A stretch of 64,000 bases of DNA from an uncultured Gammaproteobacteria bacterium (lineage in GTDB: Bacteria > Pseudomonadota > Gammaproteobacteria > Pseudomonadales > Pseudohongiellaceae): the NCBI GenBank assembly GCA_913060695.1, contig CAJXUA010000002.1, positions 62,001 through 126,000 on the forward strand, read 5' to 3'. The first letter of the stretch is position 1. The number at the start of each line of letters is the position of its first letter. A program made the position numbers and the translations under genes. Shown in pieces: positions 26,166 to 35,387 of the stretch. Below the pieces are notes generated by a model. It searched no databases, had not been told where the DNA came from, and worked only from the letters and a program-made list of their open reading frames with translations.

Positions 26166-26472
26166 TGTTTTTTCCTCTCTGAGCAAATGAATAAACTGCG
26201 AACCTACGATTTGCCATTCGAACGCAAACCGACCATTCAGCCGCTTCGGTTTAACGCGAACGGTAAATGCTAATCATTTGGCAGGGCGCCGAAGCGCATA
26301 GGATACGAAAACACAGACAGGGTCAGACAATGCTACATAGGACTGAATCTGTATTTATTATTTTCGATTCCCGCCGCATCATCCTGTGCGGCTCGAGCCT
26401 TTCCCCCAAGCAAGACTAGCGCAGCGAAATTGGCAAGTCCAACAAAGATTTGCAGCGCTCCTAAGCCCCAGT
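26166..26472. other. Intergenic region between rlmJ and PQQ dehydrogenase 4
   Basis: This 307-base stretch must contain the promoter for copy 4. It has a possible operator-like inverted repeat (AAACCGA at 26226-26232 and TCGGTTT at 26246-26252). No gene, clear terminator or REP element is seen. Confidence 0.5.
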
Positions 26473-27318
26473 TTACTCAGCTTCGGTAAGGGTCTCGATC
26501 AGGAAAGAAGCGTTATCGCCTAGTAGTGGCACGACCTCTTCGAACACGTCCTGCATGAGGGCTGAAAACTGCCAAGGAGTGTTGATAAGAAGCATACCGG
26601 ATCCGTGCATCCCATATTCCTGAGCCTGCTCGGCGACGCGCAGCTCGATACTCATCACCGAGCTCAATTTCTCGCGTTGCAGCGCTGCCTTGAGCCAAGG
26701 GCTGCGGTCTCGATCGGAAGCGAGGATGGGATACCAGATAGCCATAATGCCGACGGGCCAACGGCGCATGACCTTCTTCGCCACATTGACCACACGCTGG
26801 TAGTCCTCTTTCTGCTCGAAGGAGGGATCGATTAATGCCAAACCACGCCGCGGCTCTGGTGGCGTCAAGGCGAGCAGGCCCTCAAAGGCGTCGCGTTGAT
26901 GGATACTCACTCGCTCGTCGCGCCCTAGATAATATTGCAGCACCCCGAGCTCTTCGGGCTGCAAATCGAGCAGCTGCAGTCGGTCTTGAGTTCGGGCCGA
27001 CCACAGCGCAAAGGCAGGGGAACCGGGATAGAAGCGAAGTTCGCCGTCTTCGTTAAATGACCTTACACAGGCCAGATAATCCTGCAGCAGCGCGTTCTTG
27101 AAGTCGTGTTTCCACAGACGGCTAATGCCACTTTCGTATTCTGCATTCATCAAGGCATTGCTGCTAAGCAGGTCGTACATGCCTGCGCCACTGTGGGAGT
27201 CGATATAGCTAAACGCTTTGTCCTTGGCGCACAGCTTTTTAAGCACACCTAATAAGACGATATGTTTCAACACATCGGCGTGATTCCCAGCGTGAAAACT
27301 GTGACGATAGCTCAGCAT
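26473..27318 (-). CDS. rlmJ: 23S rRNA (adenine-2030 N6)-methyltransferase RlmJ
   Basis: RlmJ methylates A2030 of 23S rRNA using S-adenosylmethionine. The 281-residue protein starts with the family signature MLSYRHSFHAGNHADVLKH. It has YIDSHSGAGMYDL (SAM-binding region) and the catalytic motif as IDPSFEQKEDY, where E. coli has DPPY. Length and C-terminal motifs are typical. It follows the symporter gene by about 55 bases on the same strand. Confidence 0.95.
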   Translation of the reverse strand: MLSYRHSFHAGNHADVLKHIVLLGVLKKLCAKDKAFSYIDSHSGAGMYDLLSSNALMNAEYESGISRLWKHDFKNALLQDYLACVRSFNEDGELRFYPGSPAFALWSARTQDRLQLLDLQPEELGVLQYYLGRDERVSIHQRDAFEGLLALTPPEPRRGLALIDPSFEQKEDYQRVVNVAKKVMRRWPVGIMAIWYPILASDRDRSPWLKAALQREKLSSVMSIELRVAEQAQEYGMHGSGMLLINTPWQFSALMQDVFEEVVPLLGDNASFLIETLTEAE

Positions 27319-27373
27319 AGCCGCACCTTATGTTGGCCGCATTCTGAGGCTATTCGACAGGGTCGCAATAACA

Positions 27374-28816
27374 TCATACGGTAGTAACTTGCGCCAGACC
27401 GTGGCGATTCGCAGAATGCGGATTCGGGGAAATAATAGAGCCTAGCACCATACCGATGAAACTGAGCAGCAGACCGAGCAACTGCGGCTCGAAAGGCAGG
27501 TCTGCGAAGAAGACTTCCAACACCAGCCAACTACCTAGCCCTAGAGCCATAGAGAGGGCCGCGCCTAGATTGCTCGCTCTGGACCAGAACAGGCCCGCCG
27601 TCAACGGCACAAACACACCGGCTAAGGTGATCCTATAGGCGTTCTCGACCATGCCATGGATACTTTCATTGGACAAAGTCGCATTGGCAACTACTAGCAA
27701 GGTGAAAATAAACACGGTAATTCGAGTAGCCTTCAGAAGCTCTGCATCACTCATATTCGGCCGAAAATTCTTCAACACGTTCTCGGTAAAAGTTACTGAA
27801 GGTGCCAACAGCGTGCTGGATGCGGTACTCATAATGACGGACAACAAGGCACCAAAGAACACAGCCTGCAACCAGAAAGGCATATGCGTGAGCACGAAAG
27901 TCGGCAATACGAGCTGGGAGTCTTGCTGCATCAATAAATCCGTCTGCGCCGGATCGATCATGCTAGCGCTGTAAGCAAGATAGAGCGGCACTGCCGCGAA
28001 CAAGAAATAGGCGATGCCCCCGAAAGTAGTCGCCCACACCGCCACGCTCTCGTTCTTAGAAGTATTCACACGCTGGAAAACGTCTTGCTGCGGAATGGAC
28101 CCAAGCGCCATAGTAAACAGCGCCGCCAACCAGCTGAGCATGTCGACCAAGTCCAAGGAAGGCAGCCACTCGAACTTGCCTTCCGCAGCGGCCTTGCTCA
28201 GTACCCCCGACATTCCTCCGGCCATATCGCTCGCGGTGCTGGTTACTAGAACTAGACCAATCACAATGATGACCATCTGCACACAGGTGGTCACCGCAAC
28301 GGACCACATGCCCCCAAACAGGGTATAGGCGAGCACTACCGCAGACCCGATGAGCATCCCTTGCGTCATCGAAACACCACCCTCGGACAACACATTGAAG
28401 ACTAGCCCGAGCGCAGTGACCTGTGCAGACACCCAGCCGAGATAGGATAGGACGATGCACGCGGAGAGCACTAACTCGGTATTCTTGTTGTATCGAATGT
28501 GGAAAAAGTCACCGAGCGTCATCAACTTCAGCCGATACAGAGGCAGTGCGAACACCAGGCCGAAGAGCACCAAACAGATTGCAGCGCCAAGGGGGTCTGA
28601 GATCAGGCCGCGAAAGCCTTCATCTAGGAAGGTAGCCGAGATTCCTAGAACGGTTTCGGCACCAAACCAAGTGGCGAAGACCATGGCCATTACCATTGGC
28701 ATGGGCAGGCTACGCCCGGCAGTAATGTAATCACTCGCCGAATGCACCTTGCGGGCGGCGTAAAGACCAATGGCGATCGAAATGACGAGATAAAAAATGA
28801 CGATAGCAAGCAGCAT
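27374..28816 (-). CDS. Sodium:solute symporter family transporter
   Basis: The 480-residue protein is strongly hydrophobic, with about 13 membrane segments. It has the SSS-family features ITAGRSLPMPMVMAMVFATWFGAETVLGIS near the N-terminus, GLISDPLGAAICLVLFGL and SALLSVIMSTASSTLLAPSV. The fold couples solute uptake to the sodium gradient; the substrate (amino acid, carboxylate or other) cannot be read from the sequence. The start at 28816 gives a proper first membrane segment and has GGGA upstream. The reading frame is open 35 codons further upstream without family similarity. Confidence 0.9.
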   Translation of the reverse strand: MLLAIVIFYLVISIAIGLYAARKVHSASDYITAGRSLPMPMVMAMVFATWFGAETVLGISATFLDEGFRGLISDPLGAAICLVLFGLVFALPLYRLKLMTLGDFFHIRYNKNTELVLSACIVLSYLGWVSAQVTALGLVFNVLSEGGVSMTQGMLIGSAVVLAYTLFGGMWSVAVTTCVQMVIIVIGLVLVTSTASDMAGGMSGVLSKAAAEGKFEWLPSLDLVDMLSWLAALFTMALGSIPQQDVFQRVNTSKNESVAVWATTFGGIAYFLFAAVPLYLAYSASMIDPAQTDLLMQQDSQLVLPTFVLTHMPFWLQAVFFGALLSVIMSTASSTLLAPSVTFTENVLKNFRPNMSDAELLKATRITVFIFTLLVVANATLSNESIHGMVENAYRITLAGVFVPLTAGLFWSRASNLGAALSMALGLGSWLVLEVFFADLPFEPQLLGLLLSFIGMVLGSIISPNPHSANRHGLAQVTTV

Positions 28817-29200
28817 AATGTTTCCCAATGGATCTGAGGTTCGCGTAGGTTGACCGGCTATCGACCCACGCGGGGTCAGCAGTTTTGCCGCTCTTCGGCA
28901 TAATATAGAAAAACACTCCACAAAAAAAAGCTTTTTTTAGGCTGTATCAACCTCGTTTAACCTACTGTTTAGATAGTGGAATTTCGCAATTTCCCGCCTA
29001 ACTCCAGCGCGTGTCTGCGCGATTTTGACAACAATCTGTCAGCAACGCTGGCGAAGACCGGTCAAATGAGAGTATTGCCGGGCTGCACAAGCAACAATAT
29101 TCGACCGATGCCGTGTTCCATATGCCTTTCTGTGCTAGTGTAGCCGCTCTTGACGAGGCGCTACCCATAGTCGCGTTTTGAGATCAAAGCTGAGTATTTT
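28817..29200. other. Divergent intergenic region, symporter / methyltransferase
   Basis: The 384 bases separate two divergent genes and should carry promoters for both. An AT-rich stretch with a palindrome of A7-GC-T7 type lies at 28923-28938, and a TATATT box near 28902-28907 could serve the symporter. A TTGACA at 29025 has no fitting -10. No gene is seen. Confidence 0.5.
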
Positions 29201-29767
29201 GTGGCCATAAATTTCTACAAGAAAATCAAACGCAACATTAGTGAAGACGGCCTACTAGTAGGCAGCTCTGGCTTCTTGGTCAACTCCATGGTTGGCAAGA
29301 TCGACTTCACAAAACCCTTGCGCATTCTTGAAATAGGCAGCGGCAAAGGTCCCTTCACGCGCGAGATAATTCGGCGCATGTCCATCGACTCCACCCTCGA
29401 TGTTTCCGAAATAAAGAGCGAATACAACCCGTGGATTGAGGGCATGATACAGGCCAATCCACTGAAAAAAGTGCAGCTTTTCAACGGCTGTGTCACAGAG
29501 CTTTTGACAAGACCAGAGCACTACGACGTAATCGTCTCGTCCCTACCCCTGAAGAACTTCTCGCGCATGAATGATCAAAACGCTTTCCTCTATCGCCTGA
29601 TCGAAGGCTTTAAATTCGCCTTGAGCGACGGGGGCATCTATCTGCAATATCAATACTTCAGGAGTAATAAGGGCGATATAGAAGCGGTATTCGGCAAAGA
29701 GATGGATCACATCGATTTCGTGCCTTTGAATATTTTGCCCGCATTTGTCTACAGCATGACCAAGTGA
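29201..29767 (+). CDS. SAM-dependent methyltransferase resembling phospholipid N-methyltransferases
   Basis: The 188-residue protein is a class I methyltransferase with motif I as ILEIGSGKGPFTREI (about 42-56), an acidic second strand (LDVSEI) and the motif YDVIVSSLPLKNFS (about 109-122). The S-x-LPL-x-NF pattern is typical of PmtA-type phosphatidylethanolamine methyltransferases and their rRNA-dimethylase-like relatives. The start is a GTG at 29201. It lies ten bases before the membrane protein gene, so the two are probably co-translated. Lipid methylation is an inference. Confidence 0.7.
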   Translation: MAINFYKKIKRNISEDGLLVGSSGFLVNSMVGKIDFTKPLRILEIGSGKGPFTREIIRRMSIDSTLDVSEIKSEYNPWIEGMIQANPLKKVQLFNGCVTELLTRPEHYDVIVSSLPLKNFSRMNDQNAFLYRLIEGFKFALSDGGIYLQYQYFRSNKGDIEAVFGKEMDHIDFVPLNILPAFVYSMTK

Positions 29768-29777
29768 TTCTAAGACC

Positions 29778-30368
29778 GTGAATAAAGACAAATTCGAAAC
29801 CGTCGGGTCCTTCGGCCTCTACCTATGGCTGGCCCTGATCGCTACTTGCCTCTGCCTCTATACAATGCGGCCCGACCTCTTCGAACCAGATAATATTCGC
29901 AGCTTCTTCTCGGACAACCTCTACAGCGGTCTTGCTGTGTATCTGGTCATTTGTACTCTGCGCGGCTTCACGCTAATCCCTTCAACGCCTTTCGTGCTGG
30001 CGGGCATACTCGTTTTTCCGCCACTGCCTCTATTTCTCGTCAATCAATTGGCAGTCTATAGCTCCTCTGCCGTACTCTATTACATGACCAGATCCATGCG
30101 CTTCGATAATTTTTTCTTCACCCATTATCCAGAGCAAGTCGAACGCTTGATCAATCTATTACGAAAGCGCGAGCTACCTGTAATCAGCCTATGGGGCTTT
30201 GCGCCCTTCATCCCCACCGACATGATTGTATGTATCTGCAGTGTGCTGCGTATCAGTGTTTGGAAAACTTTGATGGGCGTGTCCATCGGAGAGGGTATAA
30301 TCTGCGCTATCTATATTTTCGGCGGCTCGGCTACCCTTGCTGCCCTCATGCAATATTTACAGATCTAA
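29778..30368 (+). CDS. VTT/DedA-like (TVP38/TMEM64) inner-membrane protein
   Basis: The 196-residue protein has four to five hydrophobic segments. It shows VTT-domain hallmarks: FTLIPSTPFVLAGILVFPP in the first half and a re-entrant-type region around WGFAPFIPTDMIVCICSVLRIS (about 138-160) with the usual F-x-P-x-D-x-x. Members of this family act as lipid scramblases/flippases or affect membrane homeostasis. The start is GTG at 29778. It pairs with the upstream phospholipid-methyltransferase-like gene. Confidence 0.7.
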   Translation: MNKDKFETVGSFGLYLWLALIATCLCLYTMRPDLFEPDNIRSFFSDNLYSGLAVYLVICTLRGFTLIPSTPFVLAGILVFPPLPLFLVNQLAVYSSSAVLYYMTRSMRFDNFFFTHYPEQVERLINLLRKRELPVISLWGFAPFIPTDMIVCICSVLRISVWKTLMGVSIGEGIICAIYIFGGSATLAALMQYLQI

Positions 30369-30372
30369 ATCC

Positions 30373-32598
30373 ATGAGCTCATCTCAGAAAAACGCGCAGC
30401 AAGCTAGCGCCCTGTCCTTATTTGTCACCTGCTCCAAGGGCCTCGAAGGCCTTCTCGAGAACGAACTACGCGAATGCGGGGCACAGCAAGTGCGCCAGAG
30501 CGTTGCGGGAGTCTATTGCACAGCGGACCTGCGCGTTGCTTATCGCTTGATCATGTTCTCGCGCTTATGTAATCGCGTAATTTTGCTGCTCGCCGAAGGC
30601 CCAGTGACGAACGCGGATGACCTATATGACAGCGCCAGCGTCGTGGATTGGAGCGATCACTTACTCCCCAGTCACACACTGTTAATCAGCGCTGCCGGCA
30701 GCACGGAGCAGCTAATCCACACCCAGTTCGTCGCGCAGCGCATAAAAGATGCGATTGTCGATCAGTTCCGCAACAAGGGCCTAGAGCGACCCAATGTGTC
30801 TCGCGACGCACCGGACTTGCTGATTCACGCGGTAATAAAAAAGGATCGCTTGAGCCTTGGTATCGACTTGGCTGGCGCAAGCCTCCACCGTCGCAACTAC
30901 CGTCTGGAGCAGGGCGAAGCACCTCTGAAAGAGACGCTTGCTGCCGCATTGCTCATGCGCGCCGGCTGGCCACAACGCGAGAATCCAAAGCCCACACTCT
31001 ACGATCCAATGTGTGGTTCCGGCACTCTATTGATTGAAGGCGCGCTGATGGCGCTCGATATTGCTCCGGGCCTAGTACGCGAGAGTGTCTTGACGCGCTG
31101 GCCTCATCATCAGGTGCAGATTTGGCAAGAAGTACAGCACGAGGCCGAGGCTCGCAAGGCTGCCGCGCAAGGCTGGCAAGGCATGACTATGGGCAGCGAT
31201 TTAGACCCGCGCGCTATAGACAAGGCTCGCCGCAACGCACAGCGCGCAGGCGTGGAAGCCTTTGTACAACTGACCGAGGGCGGACTCGCACAGACACACT
31301 TGACCGAGCCCCCCAGCCTCGTTATCTGCAACCCACCCTACGCAGAACGCCTAGGCGAGCAGACCGAGGTCGAACTCCTCTACACGGAGCTCGGCAACTG
31401 GTTGCACGAAAATGCCTTGGGCGCCACCGCAGCCATCTTCACCGCCAAACCCGAGTGGGGCAAACTGCTCGGCATTCATAGCCACAAGCAGTACGCACTC
31501 TTCAATGGCGCTTTGCCGGCTAAGCTCCTGCTGATGCACGTTAATGAGGACAGCATCTACAGCAAACGCCAACAGGCAACACCTGCGCCCTATGCCGAGA
31601 GAGCATCTCGCATAGCTCAGCCTCAAATTGAGTTAGATAACGGCGCGCAGATGTTCGCGAATCGACTGCGCAAGAACCTGCGCAGTCTTGGCAAGTGGGC
31701 ACGCACGCAAGGCCACGAATGCTACCGCCTCTACGATGCTGACATGCCCGAATACGCGTTCGCAATCGACTGCTATGGCACTCATATTCATATGCAGGAG
31801 TACAAAGCGCCCGCCACAATCAGCGAGGAGGATGCCGCCGAGCGCCGCCGCCAGGCCTATCAGGCCCTATGCGTGGTGATGCAAGATACTTTGCAGATCC
31901 CGCCGCAACAGATAAGCCTGAAAGTGCGCGAGAAACAAAAGGGTAGCGAGCAGTACCGCCCCACCCATAAGAAAGGCGAAGACTTCGAGGTGCAGGAAGG
32001 CCAGGCGCGTTTCATCGTGAATTTGGAGCGCTACTTAGACACCGGGCTATTTCTCGACCACCGCCCCATCCGCCAATGGATCTACCAACACAGCCGCAAT
32101 TGCCGCTTCCTGAACCTGTATTGCTACACTGCCACTGCCAGCGTGCACGCAGCCTTAGGCGGGGCAGTGTCCACCACAAGCGTGGATTTATCGCGCACCT
32201 ATTTGCAGTGGGCGCAGCGCAATTTTGAGCTCAACAATATCGACATGCGTGAGCATGCCTTGGTGCAGACCGACTGCCTGAGCTACCTGCAGGAAGCTCA
32301 GGAGGAGTTTGACCTAATCTTCCTAGACCCACCTACCTTCTCAAACTCCAAGAGCACCGAGAACGTGCTGGATATTCAGCGGGATCATCAGGAGCTCATC
32401 GGTCACTGCATGCGGGTGCTAGCACCTAACGGCCTGCTGATATTTTCCAATAATCACCGCCGCTTCTTGCTCGATGAGGCGGTCAGTGAGCATTACCTAG
32501 TCCAGGACTGCTCGCCGGCCAGTATCGATAAGGATTTTGCCCGCAACCCCAAGATTCATCGCACTTGGTTCATACGCCACCGCGAAGAAACTGCGTAA
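30373..32598 (+). CDS. rlmL: Bifunctional 23S rRNA methyltransferase RlmL (RlmKL): m2G2445 and m7G2069
   Basis: The 741-residue protein has an N-terminal THUMP domain, then the RlmL methyltransferase (DPMCGSGTLLIEGA and NPPYAERLG), then the RlmK methyltransferase (FLNLYCYTATASVHAALGG and the catalytic FLDPPTFSNSK). It modifies G2445 and G2069 of 23S rRNA during large-subunit assembly. The ATG at 30373 is chosen because upstream codons lie within the preceding membrane-protein gene and the family starts with LSLFVTCSKGLEGLL soon after. Length is close to E. coli (702). Confidence 0.96.
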   Translation: MSSSQKNAQQASALSLFVTCSKGLEGLLENELRECGAQQVRQSVAGVYCTADLRVAYRLIMFSRLCNRVILLLAEGPVTNADDLYDSASVVDWSDHLLPSHTLLISAAGSTEQLIHTQFVAQRIKDAIVDQFRNKGLERPNVSRDAPDLLIHAVIKKDRLSLGIDLAGASLHRRNYRLEQGEAPLKETLAAALLMRAGWPQRENPKPTLYDPMCGSGTLLIEGALMALDIAPGLVRESVLTRWPHHQVQIWQEVQHEAEARKAAAQGWQGMTMGSDLDPRAIDKARRNAQRAGVEAFVQLTEGGLAQTHLTEPPSLVICNPPYAERLGEQTEVELLYTELGNWLHENALGATAAIFTAKPEWGKLLGIHSHKQYALFNGALPAKLLLMHVNEDSIYSKRQQATPAPYAERASRIAQPQIELDNGAQMFANRLRKNLRSLGKWARTQGHECYRLYDADMPEYAFAIDCYGTHIHMQEYKAPATISEEDAAERRRQAYQALCVVMQDTLQIPPQQISLKVREKQKGSEQYRPTHKKGEDFEVQEGQARFIVNLERYLDTGLFLDHRPIRQWIYQHSRNCRFLNLYCYTATASVHAALGGAVSTTSVDLSRTYLQWAQRNFELNNIDMREHALVQTDCLSYLQEAQEEFDLIFLDPPTFSNSKSTENVLDIQRDHQELIGHCMRVLAPNGLLIFSNNHRRFLLDEAVSEHYLVQDCSPASIDKDFARNPKIHRTWFIRHREETA

Positions 32599-32722
32599 TT
32601 ATGCAATCGATGATTGCGTCGTGTGCTCAGGCTGTTTAATCTTGGGCAATGCGACGCGCTTTTCGAGCACTGCAAGGCCCCGCAAAAAACCGTTTACCCT
32701 AATAACAATAAGGGATATCCCA

Positions 32723-33430
32723 ATGCGTATACGAACAATTTTGACCCAATCCAGTCTCGCCGTTTGCGGCCTGATGTTCTACCTCTCCAACAGCCCCGTT
32801 AGCATTGCTGCCGAAGCTGCGGAAACCCCCGGCCCAAACGACCGTGTAGTTCCTATCCTGCAAGAACCACGTCATCGCACCATGCATAAGGATGGCGACA
32901 TTCGCCTGCTCGACGTGCAGATCAATCCGGGCGACATGACCTTATTCCATACCCATGATGCGGCGATCATGTACACGTTCATCAGCTCGGGCACTGGCCC
33001 GTCAGAGGGACGGATCTCCAGCAACACCGATTATGTGCAGGAGAATTTTACTCACCAAGTAGCCAACCAAGGCCCTGGACTGTTCCGCATCATCGCATTG
33101 ACTAATTACGGCCCTGCTATGGGCTCATTGACGAGTGATCGACCAACAGGTCTCGCAGGTGAGCCAGAATTAGAGAATCTGTATTTCCGCTCTTACCGCG
33201 TCACGCTCGCCCCAGGCGAGACTTCGGCTCCGCAGACCCACAAGAACCCCAGCGTAGTAGTGCAGGTTTCCGAAGGTTTGACCCACGTCACTCGCACCGA
33301 CGGCATAACTGCCGAGCTCACGGCGAATGGTGACTGGGCATGGCGTGAACCCAACGGCGCTTATCAGATTAAGAACATGGGCTCCGTGCCTGTAGAATTA
33401 GTCATCAACGAAGCCCGACGCGCGATGTAA
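32723..33430 (+). CDS. Secreted cupin-fold protein
   Basis: The 235-residue protein has a signal peptide (hydrophobic core about 9-27, cleavage near SIAAEA) and two cupin-like halves. The first shows MTLFHTHDAAIMYTFISSG, a metal-binding type H-x-H. The second shows the pattern VTLAPGETSAPQTHKNPSVVVQVSEG. The ligand or enzyme activity is unknown. AAGGGA nine bases before the ATG at 32723 fixes the start; the open frame upstream overlaps rlmL. It precedes another small cupin gene by 77 bases. Confidence 0.75.
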   Translation: MRIRTILTQSSLAVCGLMFYLSNSPVSIAAEAAETPGPNDRVVPILQEPRHRTMHKDGDIRLLDVQINPGDMTLFHTHDAAIMYTFISSGTGPSEGRISSNTDYVQENFTHQVANQGPGLFRIIALTNYGPAMGSLTSDRPTGLAGEPELENLYFRSYRVTLAPGETSAPQTHKNPSVVVQVSEGLTHVTRTDGITAELTANGDWAWREPNGAYQIKNMGSVPVELVINEARRAM

Positions 33431-33507
33431 TCGTTGCGCTTTTCCTAAGTTGAGTCAGTTTGTGTTCGGCGGGCCCTGCGCCCGTCGGTTGTTCTGACGG
33501 AGATCCC

Positions 33508-33891
33508 ATGCAAACATTTACCAAGACTGTGTTATTCACCGATGCGGACGGTCACGCGAAATTCCGCAACGAAGATGTTCCCCTAACCGAAGGCACCCCC
33601 GAAGTACGCCTGTCACGCGAATTCGCCGCACAAGAATTGCAATTACGCGAAAGCCCAGTTGGCTTTCGTAGCGAGATGCACTGCACCACCTCCCCGCAAT
33701 GGCTATTCGTTCTAAGTGGCGCGATGGAGATTGGCTTGGCTGACGGGAGCACCCGTATTTTTAAGGCAGGCGAGCATTTTTATTCAGCGGACCTATTACC
33801 CGCGAAGACTGTTTTCGATCCAGCCATTCACGGACACTGGAGCCGCCAAGTCGGCGACGTGCCACTAGTCACTCTTTTCGTAAAGGATTAG
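33508..33891 (+). CDS. Small cytoplasmic cupin-domain protein
   Basis: The 127-residue protein has a single cupin barrel: FRSEMHCTTSPQWLFVLSGAMEIGLADGSTRIFKAGEHFYSADLL, then GHWSRQVGDVPLVTLFVKD, with no signal peptide. Similar proteins are annotated only as cupins, some binding a metal through the His in EMHC and the Glu and His later. GGAG precedes the ATG at 33508. Its stop overlaps by four bases the stop of the convergent ATP-grasp gene. Confidence 0.75.
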   Translation: MQTFTKTVLFTDADGHAKFRNEDVPLTEGTPEVRLSREFAAQELQLRESPVGFRSEMHCTTSPQWLFVLSGAMEIGLADGSTRIFKAGEHFYSADLLPAKTVFDPAIHGHWSRQVGDVPLVTLFVKD

Positions 33892-35048
33892 TCGGCCACC
33901 TCTGGAGCTGCCAACTCGATGATGAGCTCGCGCTTGATGAGCTCGTGTAATGCTAGCCTTTCTTCCGGGCTGGCACTGGCATGTACAACATAGCCGGTGT
34001 CATGCCCAAATCCCGTGCGGGCCGGCAGCAGCTCCCCCACTTTTACCTTCAAGCGAAACTCGCGAACACCTTGCTCATCAAGCACTCGAGACTTCCCTCT
34101 CACCGCACTCACAACCCCGGCACCGGGATAGAGCACTTCAGAAGCTGCGAATTGACTAGCATGCTCAGGAAAGTTAAAAGCCTCTCCGAGCTCCATCGCT
34201 ACGAAAGCGGCCCAAGGATTAAAGTCCCACGCATGGCTGATCGCATTCATGATATAGCCACCGGGTGGGCGTAGCGCAACCTCACCAAACAAGGGACCAT
34301 TCTCGGTGAGGTAGACCTCTAGGTGGGTCATGCCCCAGACGATACCGAGCGCGGAGATCACTCGCTCGTTCATTGCGAGCAGCGTATCGCTTAGCGCCTT
34401 ATCAAGAACTGCCGGTACAAAATTGCAGTATCCCTTGCTGTGATACGACGTGATATTTGCAAACTGAATAGCACCATTGTTGATAAAGGACTCAACACTT
34501 GCTTCTGGCGCGTTGATATAGCGCTCTAGGATGCAATCACCATGATCCCCTGGCAGGTAATCCTGTGGACGCTCCAATAACGTTAATCCCCTACCACCCG
34601 AGGATTTGCGGTATTTGCGCACCACGGGCGCCCCAAGCTCGGCGAACACCTGCTTAGGATCTTGGCTTGGAGAGTCTTCGAGAAAACGTGTCATGGGAAT
34701 GCCGAAGCCGGCGAGGTGTTGCTTCATGTGGAGTTTGTCGCGACAACGCGTGCCCGTTGCGGCATTCGCAAGGCGTGCGCCGACTTGGCGACGAGCAACG
34801 GTTGCAGGGAGAACGGAGGCTTCAGTACCAGCGATCACATGGGTGAAGCGCTGACCTGGAAAAGACTTGCGGACCTGCTCTCGGTTTTTTTCTGCGGAGT
34901 TCCAAAAGGGAGCGATCACACTCTTCTGCCCGGCGCTGACGTTGAATACGTGTCGATTCTGCCAGATTGAGAAAGGAATGTGTCGCTCTCGCAACTCGTC
35001 TATGAGTCCACGGCGTGGTCCGATTACTAGTACACGATAGTCTTTCAT
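33888..35048 (-). CDS. ATP-grasp domain carboxylate-amine ligase-like protein
   Basis: The 386-residue protein begins with a Rossmann-like pre-ATP-grasp domain (YRVLVIGPRRGLIDELRER). It continues with an ATP-grasp fold: DKLHMKQHLAGFGIPMTRF, PVVRKYRKSSGGRGLTLL (nucleotide-binding lysine and Gly-rich loop, about 140-160), CILERYINAPEASVESFI, and the metal-binding THLEVYLTENGPLFGEVALRPPGG. This is the layout of amino-acid or peptide ligases and PurK/CarB-like enzymes; the substrate is unknown. The ATG at 35048 is used; a TTG five codons upstream is possible. A 35-residue lysine-rich ORF lies 33 bases upstream. Confidence 0.8.
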   Translation of the reverse strand: MKDYRVLVIGPRRGLIDELRERHIPFSIWQNRHVFNVSAGQKSVIAPFWNSAEKNREQVRKSFPGQRFTHVIAGTEASVLPATVARRQVGARLANAATGTRCRDKLHMKQHLAGFGIPMTRFLEDSPSQDPKQVFAELGAPVVRKYRKSSGGRGLTLLERPQDYLPGDHGDCILERYINAPEASVESFINNGAIQFANITSYHSKGYCNFVPAVLDKALSDTLLAMNERVISALGIVWGMTHLEVYLTENGPLFGEVALRPPGGYIMNAISHAWDFNPWAAFVAMELGEAFNFPEHASQFAASEVLYPGAGVVSAVRGKSRVLDEQGVREFRLKVKVGELLPARTGFGHDTGYVVHASASPEERLALHELIKRELIIELAAPEVAD

Positions 35049-35081
35049 CAATAACACAGCCAAGGATCTACGAGCTTAGGG

Positions 35082-35189
35082 TCAATCGACTCGGGACTCT
35101 TTCTTTACCTTCTTAGCGACTTTTTTCTCTTTCGAAGATAAGGCAGGTTTCTTCTTTACTTCTTTCTTGGCATTGCGCTCTTTGGACAT
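35082..35189 (-). CDS. Small lysine-rich hypothetical protein (35 residues)
   Basis: The frame runs from ATG at 35189 to TGA and encodes a strongly basic peptide. It starts MSKERNAKKEVKKKPAL and continues with SSKEKKVAKKVKK, with about 15 Lys in 35 residues. An AAGGTG sequence seven to ten bases before the ATG supports translation. Short lysine-rich proteins of this look are common in gammaproteobacteria and have no known role. It lies upstream of the ATP-grasp gene on the same strand and could share a transcript. Confidence 0.55.
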   Translation of the reverse strand: MSKERNAKKEVKKKPALSSKEKKVAKKVKKESRVD

Positions 35190-35332
35190 GATGAATCACC
35201 TTAACATCAGGATTGGAGACCACGAAGGTGGCACCGGAGCGGATACTTTAACCCTTCCTTCTGAGGCTTTTCAATACATCATCAATGTCGTGAGAAGGAA
35301 TATTTTCAAACGTCATTATTGCGGGCACAATA

Positions 35333-35363
35333 TCCGACACGAGGCAAGCTGCTTCGTGTCGGA
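35333..35363. other. Strong hairpin downstream of efp
   Basis: Arms TCCGACACGAGGCA and TGCTTCGTGTCGGA form a 14-base-pair stem with one G-U pair and a three-base loop. There is no T tract on either side, so it may be an mRNA 3'-end stabiliser or a weak terminator for efp rather than a standard intrinsic terminator. Confidence 0.6.
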
Positions 35364-35387
35364 ACTATGCAAATCGAGCCCTAAATA

